A DNA stretch of 64,000 bases from Lindgomyces ingoldianus (lineage: Eukaryota > Ascomycota > Dothideomycetes > Pleosporales > Lindgomycetaceae), in contig NW_022985208.1 of assembly GCF_010093535.1 (NCBI RefSeq), positions 2,953 through 66,952 of the forward strand, given 5' to 3'. The position numbers and the translations under genes were made by a program. Below the pieces are notes generated by a model, which saw only the letters and a list, made by a program, of their open reading frames with translations, did not search any database and was not told the origin of the DNA. Positions 31,487 through 42,958 of the stretch are shown here, piece by piece; positions within the stretch are counted from its first letter, which is position 1, and each line of letters opens with the position of its first letter.

Positions 31487-33139
31487 ATGCGATTCCGAGG
31501 GTTGTGGCTTCTTACCATTGGAACTCTCGGTGGTTTTAGCAGCGCAAATCCTATGCTTGAGGCGGCAGTGGCCGAAAGAGCAACAACTTTCACAAACCCT
31601 ATCCTGTGGGAGGATTATCCTGATCTCGACGTCTTCCGCGTTGAGGATGTTTTTTACTACTCTTCCTCGACCTTCGCATTTTCGCCCGGCGCTCCTGTTC
31701 TTAAATCCTACGACCTTGTGAATTGGACTCCAGTTTCGCACAGCGTACCCACCCTTAATTTCGGCAGCAAATACAATCTCAACAACGCCACCGATCGAGC
31801 GTATGTGAAAGGCATCTGGGCAAGCAGCCTTCGATACAGACAATCCAACGATCAATTTTATTGGGTCGGATGTGTTGAGTCTAGTAAAACTTATATCTGG
31901 ACCGCAGTTAGTAGCGGCGCGGGCCAGAACAGCGGCGAGGTGACCAATTGGAACTGGAGTGCGAAAGCGACACTCAATAAATGCTACTACGACTGCGGCT
32001 TGCTCGTTGACGATGATGACACCATGTATGTGGCGTATGGCAACAGCAAGATCATGGTGGCACAATTGAACTCTGATGGTTCGGCGGAGGTCAAATCACA
32101 ACAAGTCTACGTCGATCCTGCCGGTGCCTATATCGAGGGTAGTCGAATGTACAAGATCAACGGCACCTACTATATCCTGGTCACGAAGCCGGCCAGCGCA
32201 GAATGGGTGTTGAAGTCAAAGAGCCCTTGGGGACCGTACGAGAAGCAAGTTCTGGTAGACAGCATTTCGGGGCCATTGTCGAATGCAGGTTATAGCCACC
32301 AGGGCGGCATTGTCAACACTAAAGATAACAGATGGTATTACGTCGCCTTCATGGACTCCTACCCAGGTGGACGAATTCCCGTGGCCGCACCACTCACCTG
32401 GACATCGGATGGCTGGCCACAACTTGTTAAGGACGGTAGTGCTTGGGGAAAGACGTACCCACTGCCGGTACAGACGAGTAAGACTGTGCCCGCACCAGTC
32501 GGAAAAGATGATTTCCAGGGCACGTCGTTGAGCCATGAGTGGGAGTGGAATCATAATCCAGACACCACAAGGTTCAAGCTTCTTGGCGGCTCAAGAGGAT
32601 TGCAGCTCTCGACAGCGACTGTCACCAATGATTTGTTCACAGCGCGCAACACACTCACGCATCGCATCATCGGACCCAAATCATCAGGAACATTCAGGAT
32701 CGACGTTAGCAATATGGCCGACGGGGACCATGCTGGCGCTGTTCTCTTCCGTGACGTTGCTGCGTATATTGGCATTCATAAGTCTAGCTCTTCAGCGCAA
32801 CTCGTCTTCGTAAACAACCTGTCTCTTAACTCCGACTGGACGACGAAATCCACGGGAACTGTTGCAGCGACGGGGCCCACGCTTGACTCTGCAGCGACCG
32901 ACATCTGGCTCCGGGTACAGGCAGATATCACTCCAGCTTTCTCAGGCACTACTGTGCAAAGGACGACGACGTTCCATTACAGCACAGATGGGAGCAAGTT
33001 CATTCAGCTGGGTTCCGCATTCCCCATGACAAACTCGTATACTTTCTTCACTGGGTATCGTTATGGTATTTTTAACCATGCTACTAAGTCTTTGGGTGGA
33101 CAAATCAATGTGAAGAGTTTCACGATGCAGCTGGTGTAG
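31487..33139 (+). CDS. Secreted glycoside hydrolase family 43 enzyme
   Basis: An intronless 550-aa frame. Signal peptide: residues 1-20 (MRFRGLWLLTIGTLGGFSSA). The five-bladed propeller carries the GH43 catalytic set in order: general base D46 (YPDLD), pKa modulator D169 (CYYDCGLLVDDD) and general acid E217 (IEGSRMYKING). A C-terminal beta-sandwich follows from about 335 (HEWEWNHNPD onwards), as in GH43 xylosidases and arabinofuranosidases. It should attack xylan or arabinan side chains outside the cell; substrate specificity is not readable. Length and catalytic residues are normal for the family, with no frameshift. It lies near a divergent bZIP gene and two other intact genes. Confidence 0.93.
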   Translation: MRFRGLWLLTIGTLGGFSSANPMLEAAVAERATTFTNPILWEDYPDLDVFRVEDVFYYSSSTFAFSPGAPVLKSYDLVNWTPVSHSVPTLNFGSKYNLNNATDRAYVKGIWASSLRYRQSNDQFYWVGCVESSKTYIWTAVSSGAGQNSGEVTNWNWSAKATLNKCYYDCGLLVDDDDTMYVAYGNSKIMVAQLNSDGSAEVKSQQVYVDPAGAYIEGSRMYKINGTYYILVTKPASAEWVLKSKSPWGPYEKQVLVDSISGPLSNAGYSHQGGIVNTKDNRWYYVAFMDSYPGGRIPVAAPLTWTSDGWPQLVKDGSAWGKTYPLPVQTSKTVPAPVGKDDFQGTSLSHEWEWNHNPDTTRFKLLGGSRGLQLSTATVTNDLFTARNTLTHRIIGPKSSGTFRIDVSNMADGDHAGAVLFRDVAAYIGIHKSSSSAQLVFVNNLSLNSDWTTKSTGTVAATGPTLDSAATDIWLRVQADITPAFSGTTVQRTTTFHYSTDGSKFIQLGSAFPMTNSYTFFTGYRYGIFNHATKSLGGQINVKSFTMQLV

Positions 33140-33647
33140 GAAGGGAAGCGGGTGTGTTGCTCTCATTAAAACTTGGAAGTTCTTGGCACAAATACTCGTG
33201 ATTCTACCCAATTGCTAATACTTCATCCAACCTTTGTCGATGCCTCTGTATATGTATTATTTCGTCCGAAACCCCAATTACCCTTTTCATTCTTTGGCCT
33301 TGTTCGCCCGTTATTCCCAGCAGACTTTCACGAAAGCCCTGGAAGTCTAAGCCACCCCGGTGCACTGAAGCCCGGCCCTCAATATTCGTGGGGGTTTCTC
33401 TACATCCGAGATGTACTATCGCAGGGCGTACAACAGACCGTTCGACTCCATAACTGGCTAATGACTTCTTTCATGGCGTCGAAAGTTCATCGGTCCCACC
33501 TGCCTTTTCTGGTAAAGCCCCTCATTCGCCTGCAGATTTCGTGCATGCGTCTGACGTATTTATATCCCTGATATGAATGCTCGCCACCATACTCTGAGGG
33601 ATATCATATCGTGTGCCTCTTCTCCTCTTCTAATACATTCGATAAAC
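33140..33647. other. Intergenic; promoter of the next gene
   Basis: No gene seen. Sequence before 33648 is CT-rich. A run of short frames is not supported. Confidence 0.35.
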
Positions 33648-35012
33648 ATGTCAGACACGTTCAGTATCGCCGCTGCTCGAGATCGGTTCCCTGCACTGCA
33701 GTTGGATCAGGTGTTTCTTGATAACGCCGGTGGCAGTCAGGTGCTCGGGGATGTTATCGACTCGTAATTTTTGCACCTTTCGCACCTTTCTCCATTAACA
33801 GCTCGCGCTAAGTAAATGGTAGAATATCGAAATATTTGTCGCACACGAATGTCCAGCTAGGTGCCTCGTATAATGTAGCCCGGGAATCCACTTCAAGGTT
33901 CGAAGCTGGTTACAAAGCAGCAGCGAAATATATGAATGCAGAGGATGGAGAGGTTGGTAGGGGCGCCCCCTTACTCGATTACTCTAATGAAATTTTGCTC
34001 ACGCACTGTAGTTCTCGGCGCGTCCACTACCCAACTCTTTATGAATCTCGCCGGTTCCCTGCAATTCCAAGAAGGTGACGAAATCATCCTGTCAAAGATC
34101 GACCACGAGACGGATATTGATCCATGGCTCTTCATGGCAGAACGCCAAAAACTCATCGTGAAGTGGTGGGTCCCTGAAGGCCCAACTTTCAAGCTCACTC
34201 CAGAAAACTTGAAGCCGTTACTCTCTTCGACGACGAAATTCGTCGCATGTACTCACATTTCTAATATTTTGGGGACTATTCATGATATTGGAGCGATCGC
34301 TAAGACGGTACACGAAGCTGGGGCTTTGTTCTGCGTTGACGGGGTGTCTTATGCTCCACATCGCCGGGTAGATGTCAAGGCTTTCGGGATAGATTTTTAT
34401 GCCTTCTCGTGGTATAAGGTATATTTCTATAAACCCTTCATATACTTCCTAGAGCAAAATTACTCATGAGCTTAGGTGTACGGTCCTCACATCTCCGTAC
34501 TTTTCGCCAGCAACTCCGCTCAAAAACACCTCAAATGCTTGGGTCACTTCTTCAATCCAATCAAAACCCTTGAAAACAAAATCGGCTTCGCAGCTTCGAA
34601 CTATGAACTCACGCAAGCCATCCCCGCTATCGTCTCCTACCTTGGTGGAGACAATCCCGGTCCTGTCTTCGCCGCCATCGCCGAGCACGAAGGTAAGATT
34701 CAGAAGATCCTCCTCGATTTCCTTAACTCTCGGGAAGATGTCACGGTGCATGGTGAGACGACTGCAGACTCGTATACTAGGGTTCCGACGGTGTCGTTTT
34801 CAGTTCAAGGGATGGGAAGTAGGGAGGTTGTAGAGGAGGCTGAAAAGGTGAGTAATTTTGGATTTAGGTGGGGCCATTTTTATAGCAAGAGGCTTTGTGA
34901 CGAGGTGTTAGGATTGGGGCCGGAGGGCGTGGTGAGGGTGAGCATGGTGCATTATAATACGGAGGAGGAGATTCAGGGTTTGGTGGGGGTCTTGAAGAAA
35001 GTGCTTCCGTAG
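33648..35012 (+). CDS. PLP-dependent class V aminotransferase-fold enzyme
   Basis: Four exons, 33648-33763, 33823-33956, 34012-34418 and 34476-35012, give 397 aa. Introns of 55-59 bp follow GT..AG rules. The N-terminus FPALQLDQVFLDNAGGSQVL is the usual start of cysteine desulfurase/isopenicillin-epimerase-like proteins. GASTTQLFMNLAG lies in the cofactor loop. HISNILGTIHDIG and FCVDGVSYAPHRRVDV precede the Schiff-base lysine K219 in FSWYK. FGFRWGHFYSKRL and GVVRVSMVHYNTEEE close the small domain. The reaction could be desulfuration, lyase or epimerase chemistry; sequence alone does not decide. A potential 20-base intron-like GTGAGT..TTTAG near 34849 is too short and is not needed. Confidence 0.88.
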
Positions 35013-35210
35013 AGCGTGATCTCACGCAGACCTGGGCCTAGGACGGGGTTTGCTTTCAGTTTGCCTTCGTATTGGGTATATCTACCGAATCTCTCACAAT
35101 ATAACACATCTTGAAGAGGTATCGGCTGTGTGTTTAATAGACCTGTCTTAGGAGTCCGACAGCAGAGCCGACGCCAAGCACTTGACCCACCTATCCACGG
35201 ATCGGAACAC

Positions 35211-35243
35211 ATATAAACCTCCGATCCGACTTCAAGATATAAA
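35211..35243 (+). promoter_or_regulatory. TATA-like boxes before the DJ-1/PfpI gene
   Basis: ATATAAA at 35211 and a second GATATAAA near 35236, about 105-135 bp before the ATG at 35348. A pyrimidine-rich leader lies between. Placement fits a fungal core promoter. Confidence 0.4.
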
Positions 35244-35347
35244 CTTCTCCAACTCCACACGAATAAGCTTTCTACCCTCCCGGCCTCCTAACTCCTCTTC
35301 CATCTCAAATCCCATCGCATCCCAACTCTACCCCAGCCCCCACCAAC

Positions 35348-36073
35348 ATGCCCCCCGTCTACAAAGTCCTCGCCTTCCTCTACCCCACCGCCGACATCCT
35401 AGATTTCTCCGGCCCTATAGAAGTCTTCTCCACAAATCCACCCCCCGGAACCCCCCATTCCTTCGAAATCACAACCTTCGCCCATTCTACATCCGTCAAA
35501 GCTGCAGCAGGAGCTCTAACATACCATCCCGACATACTCTTCTCCACCGCCAAAACCCAACTCGAGAAATACGACATTCTGCTCGTACCGGGCGCGCATC
35601 CGGACTTCCTAGTGAAGTATTTAGATAGTAAGGAAGGGAAAGAATTCACGGCATTGGTTGCGCGGTTTGCGGGGTTGATGCCCTGTCCAAAGACGAAAAC
35701 TGACGGGGGCGGACATCGTATTGTTTTCTCTGTCTGCACTGGCGCATTTTTTCTCGCTGCGGCGGGAATTTTAAATGGCAGGACTGTGACGACGCATCAC
35801 ATGGGCTTGGAAACCATCAAGATGATCGCGGATCAAGCAGCGGGCGGGGAGTCCGGGATCCAGGTTGTGCGGAAGAGGTGGGTGGATGCGGGGGTTACGG
35901 AACAGGAAGTGAGGATTGTGACGGCGGGAGGGGTGACGAGTGGGTTGGATGCGTCATTATGGGTTGTGGAGACTGTGGCGGGGAAGCAGGTTGCGGATTG
36001 GGTGGCGGAGATTGTGGAATTTGAAAGGAGGGAGCAGGAAGATGGTTGGGGGGTAGAGGAAGCGAGAAGATAG
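35348..36073 (+). CDS. DJ-1/PfpI (GATase1-like) family protein
   Basis: An intronless 241-aa frame. The DJ-1 fold appears as VLAFLYPTADILDFSGPIEV at the start, KYDILLVPGAHPDF near 75-87, then FSVCTGAFFLAAAGILNGR with the nucleophile elbow cysteine C130. THHMGLE follows, then a glycine-rich end (VTAGGVTSGLDASLW). The VCTGAFxLAxAGLLxGRxATTHW pattern matches the branch including bacterial isonitrile hydratase and many fungal homologues. Possible roles are isonitrile hydration, glyoxalase or chaperone-like activity; I would not choose. A basic and acidic tail ends the protein. Confidence 0.9.
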   Translation: MPPVYKVLAFLYPTADILDFSGPIEVFSTNPPPGTPHSFEITTFAHSTSVKAAAGALTYHPDILFSTAKTQLEKYDILLVPGAHPDFLVKYLDSKEGKEFTALVARFAGLMPCPKTKTDGGGHRIVFSVCTGAFFLAAAGILNGRTVTTHHMGLETIKMIADQAAGGESGIQVVRKRWVDAGVTEQEVRIVTAGGVTSGLDASLWVVETVAGKQVADWVAEIVEFERREQEDGWGVEEARR

Positions 36074-36460
36074 TTGGAATGAGTAGGGGGAAGTGGGGTA
36101 GGTGGTTGGTATGGAATATTGGTAACGGTGGTTTGGGTTTGGTTCATGATACAAGTGTTATGGCTGCATAAAACATATGAAAGAGGGCAAGTTCAATTAG
36201 TTGGGTATATTTTTTGATGGGGAATCTCTGATGCTTCGTGAACTGCTAACACGAACAGGAGAATTAGAGAAATTTAGGAGCTCAACGAGCTCAAAAGAAA
36301 AGCCCAGGGTCATCACCCAGACCCAGAACGAAAATCCAGCAAGGCCCAGAACATTCACGAACTGAACGTCCATCCGAGCTGCCGTCCTCTAGCCATCCAT
36401 TCATAAATCATCATCACCACCACCGTCTCCATCTCATCGATCAGCTTCTGCTTTCCCACA

Positions 36461-37105
36461 TCAAGTCATATCCTCGCCCTCAACGTCGTCGGGCAGACAG
36501 TACTCCACCATACTATTCTGGCTCCGGAACCGCAAGCAATCCTCAATTGGACCTAAAGCCATAGTATCCAAGTCCCGCGCCACAATATGCTCAGTCTGCC
36601 ATCGTCCCTCAAATCCCTGCGCGATGAAGTCGCCCCGCCACCTACCTGCATATTGCGGTCCGACAATCCCCGCAATGGACCAGTTTGGGGTGGTATAGGT
36701 TCCGAGGAAATTTTCGTCGAACGTGAGATTAATCATGTTAGAAAGACGTCGGTTGAGACGTCGATAGCAATTAATGTCGATACAACCAGTACCACAGGGG
36801 ATCCAGTCTTCGAGCTTAGGGTTGTAGTTGCTTCCTCTGTGTTCGAGCCAGATGAAGCGCGGGCGTGGGGAGTTGGCACGGAAGAGTAGGGCACGCTTGA
36901 AGTTTGGGCCGGGGCGGGCTGGGAGCGAGGCGAAGCTGATGCAGATTTTTGCGTGGAGCGGCCAGTCGGCCCTCTGGCAGGTGGCGGAACAGTAGCGGGC
37001 ATTGTGGCAGCGGGAACACCGGTGAGTTCCGGCGTTCGGGCAGTTTCCGCATAGTAGAGAGGAATCAACGGGAGATGGCATGATGGATGGACCGCCGTTA
37101 TCCAT
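36461..37105 (-). CDS. MYND zinc-finger protein
   Basis: An intronless 214-aa minus frame. The N-terminal MYND finger is complete: C19-x2-C22, C30-x2-C33, C39-x3-C43, H51 and C55, in CGNC, CSRC, YCSATCQ and WPLHAKIC. The rest (residues 60-214) has no recognised domain but is protein-like (RFIWLEHRGSNYNPKLEDW). MYND fingers bind proline-rich partner peptides. Fungal proteins with an N-terminal MYND and a divergent body are common and mostly uncharacterised. It converges with the DJ-1 gene. The start was chosen at MDNGGPS. Confidence 0.85.
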   Translation of the reverse strand: MDNGGPSIMPSPVDSSLLCGNCPNAGTHRCSRCHNARYCSATCQRADWPLHAKICISFASLPARPGPNFKRALLFRANSPRPRFIWLEHRGSNYNPKLEDWIPCGTGCIDINCYRRLNRRLSNMINLTFDENFLGTYTTPNWSIAGIVGPQYAGRWRGDFIAQGFEGRWQTEHIVARDLDTMALGPIEDCLRFRSQNSMVEYCLPDDVEGEDMT

Positions 37106-39416
37106 AGGCGGAGTTTGACCTCTGGGTTCGGTTGTGGGAGAGTTGGTTGAGAGTGCTTAGAAGTTGAGAGAGGAATAAAAGTTTATATACCCCGCCAAGA
37201 CGCGAAAAAAATGCTCTGGGGCTAGAGAAATATTGCTTCACTATAAGTTTGATTTCACCTGACACAAAGAATTTGTGCCCACCGCTGATCATAGCAATAG
37301 ATTTCCATTCAAAGTAGATCCGCCACTAAGTTGGTGAAATTTTCCTCATTTTCTATTCCCGCAAAATTTATTATTATTGAGACAATTGCTGTGTCCATGT
37401 GCATGTAGTACATCTCAAAACTGGTTGGAGCTGCTGCATCTAGATCATTCCAGCGTGTTGCAGGACCCAGTTTTTGCCACAGCTATCATAAAGCACCCAC
37501 TTATACTGCTATCAATTCCTCTCTCAGAATTACACCAACCCTGCAGTATAGTCTGTTCCCATCTCGGGAGTCAGGTCTCTAGTTGAGGGGCCAAACTAGA
37601 CTCCTATCCTGAGAAGATATCAAAAATCGAAGGGCCCCGTAGACAGTGTGAGATAGATGTATCTCTAAAAATGCTATGGGGAATCCCAGTTCCGGAATAT
37701 CAACCAACATGCCCTTTCTTTTTTTTTTTTTACCGTATTATGGAGCAGACCAGCTACAATGGACAAGTTTGAGGAGGCTCTTGCAGAAACCCCTCGAAGG
37801 AAAGCTCGTTTGACCGCAACAGACATAGTCTTCTCAGCAACACCGACCAGATCTTCCCTGATTCGTGACTTTTGCTGCGCTTTTTCATACTGAATGTAGT
37901 GATTGTCAGTAGCACGGATGCTGGAGGAGAACAGGAAAGATACGAGTGTTTAAGTCTCGACATCTCTTGGGTGCGCAAGAAGCCTGACCTGCAAAGAGCT
38001 TGTGCCCCAGGCCGTGTAGAACTAATTTTCTTTCCACCAAGCAATTTCAACACCCATAACTATCACGTTATATCATAACTTGGAACAGGACCAGGGCAGA
38101 GTTTATCTCTCACACCTATTGCTGGAATTAGGTATCGCATTTAAAAGATGAAAATTGCCGTCCTTAGGGATGCCTGTCATATCCCACATGAGGTAACAAG
38201 ATGCGCTAGGCATGAAATTAATCGTTGAACCCATCCAGGACTAGGACAGCATGAGAGAGGATGAGTCCGATTCTTGGACCCACACTCCTAATACCGGACT
38301 GCAACATATTGGTCTCCCTGTCCTTGCTTTTGATGTGGGGTCAACATAGCTTCTCTCCAGTACCATGATAAAACTTCCCTTACGAAAGGTATGGATCCAA
38401 CCTCATAGCTTCTAAGGTTGATGCGGGTCTACCTTCACCCACGACACAACATCCTCCTCTACACCTACAATAATGCTCCTCCATTGAGATCCACTTAAAA
38501 CTCTTATCCACCACATCCGGCATCTGGCCAGCCCGGCACCTGTGTTCCTCCTCCGCGGCGGCCCCGCTCTAGCCCTCGCCTCACTCATCGCCTTAAACAG
38601 CACTCACTTAATGACATGAATTGCTGGAGCAATGACCCCCAATTTGATGCCTCCTCTACAATTCATTTTTTTGGCCTTCCTTACATCTCATAAACCCGCA
38701 GCCTTCTACTTCATTCATGACACCAGCCACTAAGGATCTAAGATGCACTTCCTCGAAAGGCGTGGCAACCTCAACGGCGATGCCAGCGTTTCCTTGCCTA
38801 GGGGCAGAGCAGGTGTTATTCTGTCGGATCGTGCGTATAACGACCATAACATGCCAAATGCTATATCTAGACAAGTTGGCTAGTCGGTAGATAGCAGCGG
38901 ATTGATTGCAACAGTAGCCCAGTCCGCTATCAAGCCCATCGCTGGCTCTGATGATGTCAGAGATATCTCCTTTGCCAGTAGATGCACCAAACACTGACAT
39001 TTTGGATTTGGAAATTGATCGGGCTGAATTCAGTGAGAACTGCTGCGCTTCCACCAACATTCTAAACTACATATACAACACACCGGGTTGCCAGAGGAAT
39101 GGCCCGAGAAGCTCGGGCTTTTGTTTGTTCGAGGAAACCTTCTTGATCAGGACCGCTACTGCCATCCCAGATATGGAGTATATTTTGGAGCTAAGCCGTC
39201 GGAAGCCTTTGGCGGAAGGAAGCAACGTCGGCAACTCCGGTGGGAATCACGCTCAGGTATCATAGACACGTGGAGCCTGCGTTTCTAGCCGGAGCCCTTT
39301 CTTTTCCCAGGCTGACTTATCCACACTGCTGGTACCTCACATGATTCACTAAAAGGCCTTGCCTAGGCATGGCTATGAGCGGCTTCTGAGCGGTGAAAGA
39401 GTCTGGGGTTCTCGCC
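37106..39416. other. Gene-poor stretch, 2.3 kb
   Basis: No supported gene. A T-run lies near 37718-37731. The minus frames 38412-38603 and 38656-39060 have biased or mixed composition and no start context. Nothing is recognised. Confidence 0.4.
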
Positions 39417-39426
39417 TTTATATATA
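39417..39426 (+). promoter_or_regulatory. TATA box of the small secreted protein gene
   Basis: TTTATATATAG, about 120 bp before the ATG at 39544, followed by a CT-rich leader. Confidence 0.5.
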
Positions 39427-39543
39427 GCCCTCTTTCCCTCCCCTCAATCTTAACTTCAACCGCGACTCCTCTCCCTTCCTCCGTTTACCTCCACGCGTGT
39501 CAATTTTAAGGTACTGAAGAGAACAATTTCCTGCCAATCCACG

Positions 39544-40107
39544 ATGCATCTCTTCAACGTGTTCATGGCTATCGGAGCCTTCGCTGGACCGTCCTTGGCT
39601 GCCGCCAACACCACCCATTGCTTCAGCAACGACACAAATCCCGACGGAACCCTAGTGTTCGCCCCTTACAATACGGTAAAGCATAGATTCCTCCATTGCC
39701 CATCTGCCCACTAACCCCAAAGCCTAGGTGTACTTCATCAACGGCTACAATATCCTGCGCGATCCGTGTGAGGGCATCCGAATCGACATCGACGGAGAGT
39801 GCATTCCGCTCGAGCCGTAAGTCTAACCTTGACAATCAATACTCTCCATTTCTTATTGTAGCGAACAAGGGGATGTCTCGCCTCGCTTGCTCCGAAAGTG
39901 TTTCTCCCAGTTGGTGAGTGGGGCTGTTACTTCTACCAGTAAGTTTTCGCGTCGCTACGAAATATAATATGTGCTAATATCGGTCTTAGCGAGCACAACT
40001 GCGACTCGTTGGACTATCATTTCCGCAACTATAATGGCCCACCACTTCCGCCCGACTACGCCGGAAGGATTGGGGCATTTCGATGCACAAATCTTCGGCC
40101 CCATTAG
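39544..40107 (+). CDS. Small secreted protein with seven cysteines (candidate effector)
   Basis: Four exons, 39544-39675, 39728-39816, 39870-39938 and 39990-40107, give 135 aa. Introns of 51-53 bp have GTAAAG, GTAAGT and GTAAGT donors, and the third has a CTAAT branch site. Signal peptide: residues 1-20 (MHLFNVFMAIGAFAGPSLAA). Mature cysteines are at 26, 58, 69, 76, 93, 101 and 129; one odd cysteine is left unpaired, or the exon borders need a shift. The stop at 40105-40107 follows exon 4. No known domain is recognised. Small secreted cysteine proteins with a TATA promoter are typical plant- or host-interaction genes, but a role here is only inference. For intron 2 I chose the second AG (CAAG) because it alone keeps the later cysteine exons open. 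Confidence 0.7.
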
Positions 40108-42496
40108 CATCGAGCATAAATGGTGGAGCAAAATTCAGACTAGGCTTAGGATTGACTAGGGTTATAGAGAAGGCGCGTCGACGGGATGCACGATAAAAAC
40201 GGGGGTTTCAAAATTTCCACTCTAGCCAAAGAAAGGCCAGGTTTACACATCATAGATTTGGTAATCTCGACTCACTTCATGTCAAACCTACTCTTTCGTG
40301 AAATTACTGCTAGCTCTTTCCAATATTCTACTGGTTACGCCCTCCGAATCTGGGCCTCAAGAAGCTACTCGCTTATCAGTAAAGGAAACAGCTGCGCTTG
40401 CTGATCTTGACACCATTCTCACCAGCTCTTGCTAGGCAGCGGAGCAAGTTTATAGCGTGACAGGATAGAGGGGCTTCCTCGAGGGTAAGTGTAAGATCCA
40501 CCTCCCGTGCCTCTTCCTCGCTCCCACCACCCGGGTCTTCAAGGTTAGGCCTTCAAGGTTGATAAAAGAAGCTCGCTCTTCTCACCCTGGCTGTTGCTCT
40601 CGCGGCTTCCGTGGGGGAATCAGTCCCCTGCACCATCCCCTCGATGGGTAATCCAAATACCACCGAGGTTCTGGACCACGTCTCTGAGCTTTAAAACCAT
40701 GATTTTGACTAGAGCGCTGCCTTCAGCAATGGTCCCCGCGGGACCCAACCATGGCCCCGCTTCTTGCAACAGCATCGTCCACAACCACGTTGTTGGAGCG
40801 GGGAAATCCGTAATAGATCCGCAACAAATTCCTCGCTGCACAAGAGCCGCTGCAGGAGGCGGTCAGCAATCCAGTCGAAGACCGTGGAAATACTCTCAAG
40901 GCTTAGAAATTTGAGACTAAACGGTGCGTGCTCGCCGACGGTGGAACCTGGAACCTTGATTTACTGTGTGATATCCTGAGCATGAAGAACCATGGGCGTC
41001 ACCCGCAGGAAGCTAATCCAACGAAATTCGCGTCGGCGACTCCGGGTTTCTGTAGTCAGGTCCAGCAGTGTCATTTAATGCCACTGGCTGTAATATTTTG
41101 GCCATGGTTTTGGTAAGCTCGATGCTCCATTAGCTATCGATATGTGATGATACTATCCAAAATGTGAGGGACTAGCGCATGGGCAACAGTGCACCTCATT
41201 CCAGCCTTGTAGGCGTTCTCTCTGAGTTTGCTAACAGTGAACAGGGGAGAGCGGTACGCTAATCATGAGAACAAGAACGTGCTAGGCTACGATGCTGCAT
41301 TATTCAGGGCGAGGCAGCTAAGCTAGGCCAACACTCTGCCCTTCTTCCAATATCATTCACTCTAAATTTTGCGAGCAGGTCAATGCACCTTCCGTTTAAC
41401 ATAAATCAAAGAATAAGATATACACGAGGATGCAGTCCACTCTCGACTGCGGCTTGTGCAGCACCGAAGTTCATCTAGGGTGAGACAATAAACCAACCTC
41501 TACAAGGCACAGACTTTTAACCCCATATCACTTAAATATTAACCCTAGTGGCCCATACGAAGTCGACTCCATGATTACAGCTCGCTAGCTTTCTCCCGCG
41601 CGGGCTCCCGCGCCAACCCCCCAAGTAGTGCACGTTGCTGAGGTACAAGAATGTGGATACTCATGGCGCGGGGAACTGAGTCTTCCAATAGAGTGGACTC
41701 GCTGTCGGATCTGGACTCTGAGTTCATTAGGGGGGGGCAACATTGGGTGGTGACTTGGGTGGGGCAGCGGCGACGTTGTCAGTTCGTCCTTCTAGATCTA
41801 AAAGGGAAGCAATGGGGTATATGAGGGAGTTATATATATCCCGCAAACAGATCCTGAGACCTGTATGTTGCAGGTGGCAAAACGTCAACATTCTACCATG
41901 CCCAGCAGAAGTATTTATCTAGGCGGAAGAAATGCACGTGCGACACTATATAGAGGCCGCAGTTCATAGACGAGCGTTTCGGGATGCAGTTCGAAATCTT
42001 GCTCGAGAGCTTCCTAATCCCGAAGGTTGTACCAGCGGTGAGTACCTGGCCGACATGGGAAGCACATTCTAGGGTAAGTAGTGCGCACAGGTCATTTTTA
42101 TAGCTATCTTTTGTTTGGATCTTCCAATCCTTCCTGCCTCAACAGCCGCACGTCCTGATTTCTTCCTTCTCATATCTCCTAAAATCACTTTTAGAAAACT
42201 GGACATCAATGAATGGTACCGACTTAGGTCAACCAGATTAGTTCACAAAATCTGAGGCAAAAATCTCTCATCCCAAGCCCATTGCCACCGATTCTAGAAT
42301 TTTGCCATGCTATATAAGCCTGTGCATTCCCATGCTTTTCAGTTCTCCATCTATCCAGTTCATCCACGTACCAAGACACCAAACCCTTACACCACAACCT
42401 AACTAGCGAGTCTAAAGTTTCAAAGCACAAGTAACACAATCACTAAGACTTCAAACCAAACCACAACTCACTACTTTTTCACTACCTCCAACCAAA
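40108..42496. other. Gene-poor stretch with a signal-peptide-like remnant
   Basis: No supported gene in 2.4 kb. Near 40577 the + strand reads KKLALLTLAVALAASVGESV, which looks like a signal peptide without its ATG, then CTIPSMGNPNTTEVLDHVSE and a stop. This may be a relic of another secreted protein. Otherwise nothing is seen. A TATA-like TGCTATATAAG at ~42308 sits ~190 bp before the next ATG. Confidence 0.35.
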
Positions 42497-42958
42497 ATGC
42501 GCTACACCCCTCACCTCCACCTAGCCCTCCAAGCCTGTTTCAACATTCCCACCGCTAGCCCCCGGCCACTTTCCCCTACCCCAACGACGCCCAACCACAT
42601 CTCGTCGCAAATCACACCCCAAACCACAGCGTCCATACCACTCCACTCCATCCAGGTCGCCATTCCCATAATGACAAAAATAACCTCCACTTTCATTCGC
42701 CCCGCCTTCGCAGACGACCTCTCCCACTTCGGTGGATGGATCCTCGTTCCCACGACAATGACAAGCGAGAAGCCCAAGACGACGAGTTACATGGGTTTCG
42801 TGAGACCTGAGAAGTGGGATGATCCATGGCGGCTTGGGGGGTGGATGTTGACGACGATTACGCCAAGGGTAGAGGTGATTAGCTTTACTGCGACGGCGAG
42901 AGTGAATGAGGGACTAAGCTACGGGAATCATGGGAGGTACATCTGGCATGCTGATTAG
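42497..42958 (+). CDS. Hypothetical protein, 153 aa
   Basis: A single frame with a CT-rich leader and an upstream TATA-like box. The first half is Pro/Thr/Ser-rich with a weak hydrophobic N-terminus. The second half has two similar blocks, DDLSHFGGWILVPTTM and DDPWRLGGWMLTTITP, which suggest a small internal repeat (D-x-GGW-[IM]-L-x-TT). No known family is recognised. It could be a secreted protein with an unusual leader. It is followed by a GAA microsatellite. Confidence 0.4.
   Translation: MRYTPHLHLALQACFNIPTASPRPLSPTPTTPNHISSQITPQTTASIPLHSIQVAIPIMTKITSTFIRPAFADDLSHFGGWILVPTTMTSEKPKTTSYMGFVRPEKWDDPWRLGGWMLTTITPRVEVISFTATARVNEGLSYGNHGRYIWHAD

Noticed and set aside
34849..34868. Intron GTGAGT..TTTAG in the PLP enzyme
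   Set aside because: Only 20 bp and the read-through sequence (SNFGFRWGHF) matches the family.
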